A program made the position numbers and the translations under genes. Shown in pieces: positions 61,929 through 64,000 of a stretch of DNA of 64,000 bases (position 1 is its first letter; each line of letters opens with the position of its first letter). Under the pieces are notes generated by a model that saw nothing but the letters and a program-made list of their open reading frames with translations, searched no databases and was not told the origin of the DNA. Source of the DNA: Heliocidaris tuberculata (Eukaryota > Echinodermata > Echinoidea > Camarodonta > Echinometridae); assembly GCA_025618425.1 (NCBI GenBank), contig CM046836.1, positions 22,549,981-22,613,980 of the forward strand. Direction: 5' to 3'.

Positions 61929-63769
61929 ACCCTTGTTCGCCTCTGGTAATCTCGAACAATAGGCCTAGACTGTTGCACTAGATTTTGAAAGAGATTGTAA
62001 CAAGATTGGATATGGACTTTCAAAGGTATAAATTATTCATTTTTTGCGGCCATGAGTGGTCAAGTGGGCAGTAAAACATAAATTACATATTATTTGAAGT
62101 CATTCAGCATCGGCTACAGCAGCCGGTCGTGTTGTTTCCCCCATCAGAACGACTCGAGACACAATATTATAATTTCAATAATGAAATATGAAAGAACTAT
62201 TTTTAATAATAATAGTAATAATGATAATAATTATAATGATGATGATGATAATAATAATGATAATAATAATAAACCGTTCTTGTATAGGGCATATCACGTT
62301 ATGATATAACGTCCCTATGCGCTTCCAAAGGGTTATTATTACACCGGCTTTAACTTTAAATTGGAAATATATGAAATTCCATATCGAATCATATGTATTT
62401 TCTCTTAAAAATCCAGTCGTAGTCACTGTGGTCGTAAGATGTGCGGTGGCCTTTAGTCAAACTCGAACTTCTGAAGTTCTGAATCTCTACACGAATTCTA
62501 GGCATCAAGGACCCGAGAGCCGGAGGTGCCAAGGATGCTGCAGTATCCCCGGCCTAGTTATTTCCAAGGGGCACTGAGGAATAATCCTTAGCACCCCCAT
62601 TGAAAAGTATACTGAGGATCGATTCTGTCTCAGGTAAATTTCCCGTTTTACATCTAATTAGCGCCCCTTTTCAAATATCATTACTGCCCCCTTTTATTTC
62701 GATTATAAGTGCCCCTTTATTTCCTTACTAATAAGTGCGCTTTTAAAGTTAAACTTTAAACTAAGGATATTTTTGCTTCCTTATCTCTCCCCCGCTCCTC
62801 ACTGAGAGGGCCTGGAGAAAGCCAGTGGAATTCCCGCGGATAAGATTTTCGGGAATTTCTTTTTTTGCTACCCCCCCCCCCCCCCACCTTTCAGAGAGCC
62901 TTCAGACGGCCAGTGGGAGTAAATCATTTCCTTTGAAGAAACTAATTTCGCACCTTTTGAGAACAATCCTAGATACTTTTAAGGAGGTGAAGTATTTGGT
63001 CACTTTTAAATCCCATACGTTACCAAGTAATATGAAATATTGACGTCAAAACTATCCCAGTACTTGTGGGCGGAAAAATGCAGGAAATTATTTTCATCGG
63101 GGGGGGGGGGCGTAACAATAGATCGTCCCCTCCCCTGATGAACAGAATTGCGTAACACATCTCCGCCACTTGATGTTAAGTCTGATTCAAGCTACAGTAT
63201 AGAGCTGCCAATTTATGAAATCATCAGGAACATGAAAATTTTCGATATGGTCGGTAACGCACAGGACGAAATACATGTACCTTGTATTTGCCCATATAAA
63301 GTCAAAAGAATCCGCACTGAAAAAAGAGAAGACAATATAATATACTAAAAAGAGATATTTCTGTCCGTGCTTCTTACAATGGAACGCACGACTTATGTAT
63401 TAAACTTATATCCAATTTTATACTAGGTAGGTCCTACTTAATAAGATGATAATAATGGTATATAATAATATAGTTAATATCACAGTACGTCCCTATGCGC
63501 TGTAATAAAGATGTTTGTATATATTTTTCAGGCGACAACATCATTATTACAGGGTAGCCAAAAACATTTGAAATGACAAATGTAATACTGAATATATACC
63601 TGTATTGCTACATATAAAATAAAAGATAATATTCAGTTCTGGTAATTACAGAAAATAAATTCTTACAGAAGGAAACGAATCTTAAACTAAATGTCATACT
63701 AATATATACTACAAATATGTGATATTTGCCAAACGATTTTGGTAAAAATTGTATAACAGCTGAGTAACT
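60871..63769. other. Window end region, nothing recognised
   Basis: (TC)n at 61890-61919, AAT/GAT-rich array at 62200-62275, C tract at 62871-62885, G tract at 63100-63110. CGTCCCTATGCGC occurs at 62311 and 63488, each next to an ATA-rich stretch. No gene seen. Confidence 0.4.
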
Positions 63770-63975
63770 GTAGATTTTCCCGGTCAAATTCACAAAATTA
63801 GCTTTCAAATTCATTTTCGAACGCTGCTCGTATTCAAGCGATTTGCTCGTCCGGTTCAAATTAATTTTCCAGCTTCGAAAAATGTGCTTCGAACTTCCAA
63901 ATTAATTTAAGGACCTTCAATTTAAAGAGGCCAAAGCGTCATTCAAATTAATTTACGACGACTCGGGTGCGGATT
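63770..63975 (-). repeat. AATTTGAATGA motif array, copy 2 (inverted)
   Basis: Read on the minus strand it has AAATTAATTTGAATGACG, AAATTAATTTGGAAG, AAATTAATTTGAACC and AATGAATTTGAAAG at about 30-50-bp spacing, ending with TTTGACCGGGAAAATC. Structure and end match copy 1 at 60600-60870. Confidence 0.55.
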
Positions 63976-64000
63976 CTTGCTCGAGTTTTACCTTCCTTTT

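Noticed and set aside
1..64000. CRISPR arrays, operons, rRNA or phage genes
   Set aside because: Repeats here are irregular or hairpin-shaped without regular spacers, genes have introns, and no rRNA-like or phage-like sequence is visible.

Overview
The window looks like 64 kb of nuclear DNA from a marine deuterostome invertebrate, most likely an echinoderm (a sea urchin would fit). Coding exons are small, have GT-AG borders and sit in a sea of AT-rich repeats, hairpin MITEs, LINE relics and very frequent poly(G)/poly(C) tracts. The genus is an inference; no sequence search was run. The window begins exactly at a HindIII site (aagctt), so it may be the end of a cloned insert.

Region by region. 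1-3.2 kb: flank with a MITE. 3.2-24.5 kb, + strand: a complete six-exon sulfatase gene of the N-sulfoglucosamine sulfohydrolase (SGSH, heparan sulfamidase) family, 530 aa. Its first intron is about 14.6 kb and is filled with mobile DNA: a Tc1/mariner-type element with one internal stop in the transposase, a foldback element with about 380-bp arms, a tandem duplication, and several MITEs. 29.7-33.7 kb, + strand: a second SGSH paralogue in tandem, five exons visible and the signal-peptide exon not found. 35.8-37.1 kb: a palindromic derivative of the same mariner family. 39.9-41.9 kb, - strand: an intact, single-exon TRIM-type RING/B-box/coiled-coil protein with a propeller-like C-terminus (683 aa). 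43.2-45.5 kb: two LINE relics of different clades and a third, truncated mariner copy. 45.8-47.4 kb: three different hairpin MITEs. 48.7-54.1 kb, - strand: a multi-exon monocarboxylate-transporter-like (SLC16/MFS) gene with three recognised exons and no convincing last exon. 54.4-60.4 kb: satellite-like repeats, LINE ORF1/RT fragments and a nest of palindromic elements around a non-LTR reverse transcriptase relic. 60.4-64 kb: no gene recognised; microsatellites and two inverted copies of an odd motif array.

How the genes relate. The two SGSH genes are tandem paralogues. Both keep the formylglycine signature (C-x-P-S-R) and most of the metal/sulfate-binding residues, so both may be lysosomal enzymes acting on N-sulfated glucosamine. 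They differ in intron positions and in a variable insert, so the duplication is not recent. Nothing suggests that the TRIM and transporter genes are functionally linked to them. The most unusual points are a SINE in SGSH intron 5 whose head resembles 7SL RNA/Alu, the long-TIR mariner family (one nearly intact copy, one palindromic, one truncated), and the density of hairpin elements. I found no operon, CRISPR array, rRNA or intact tRNA gene.
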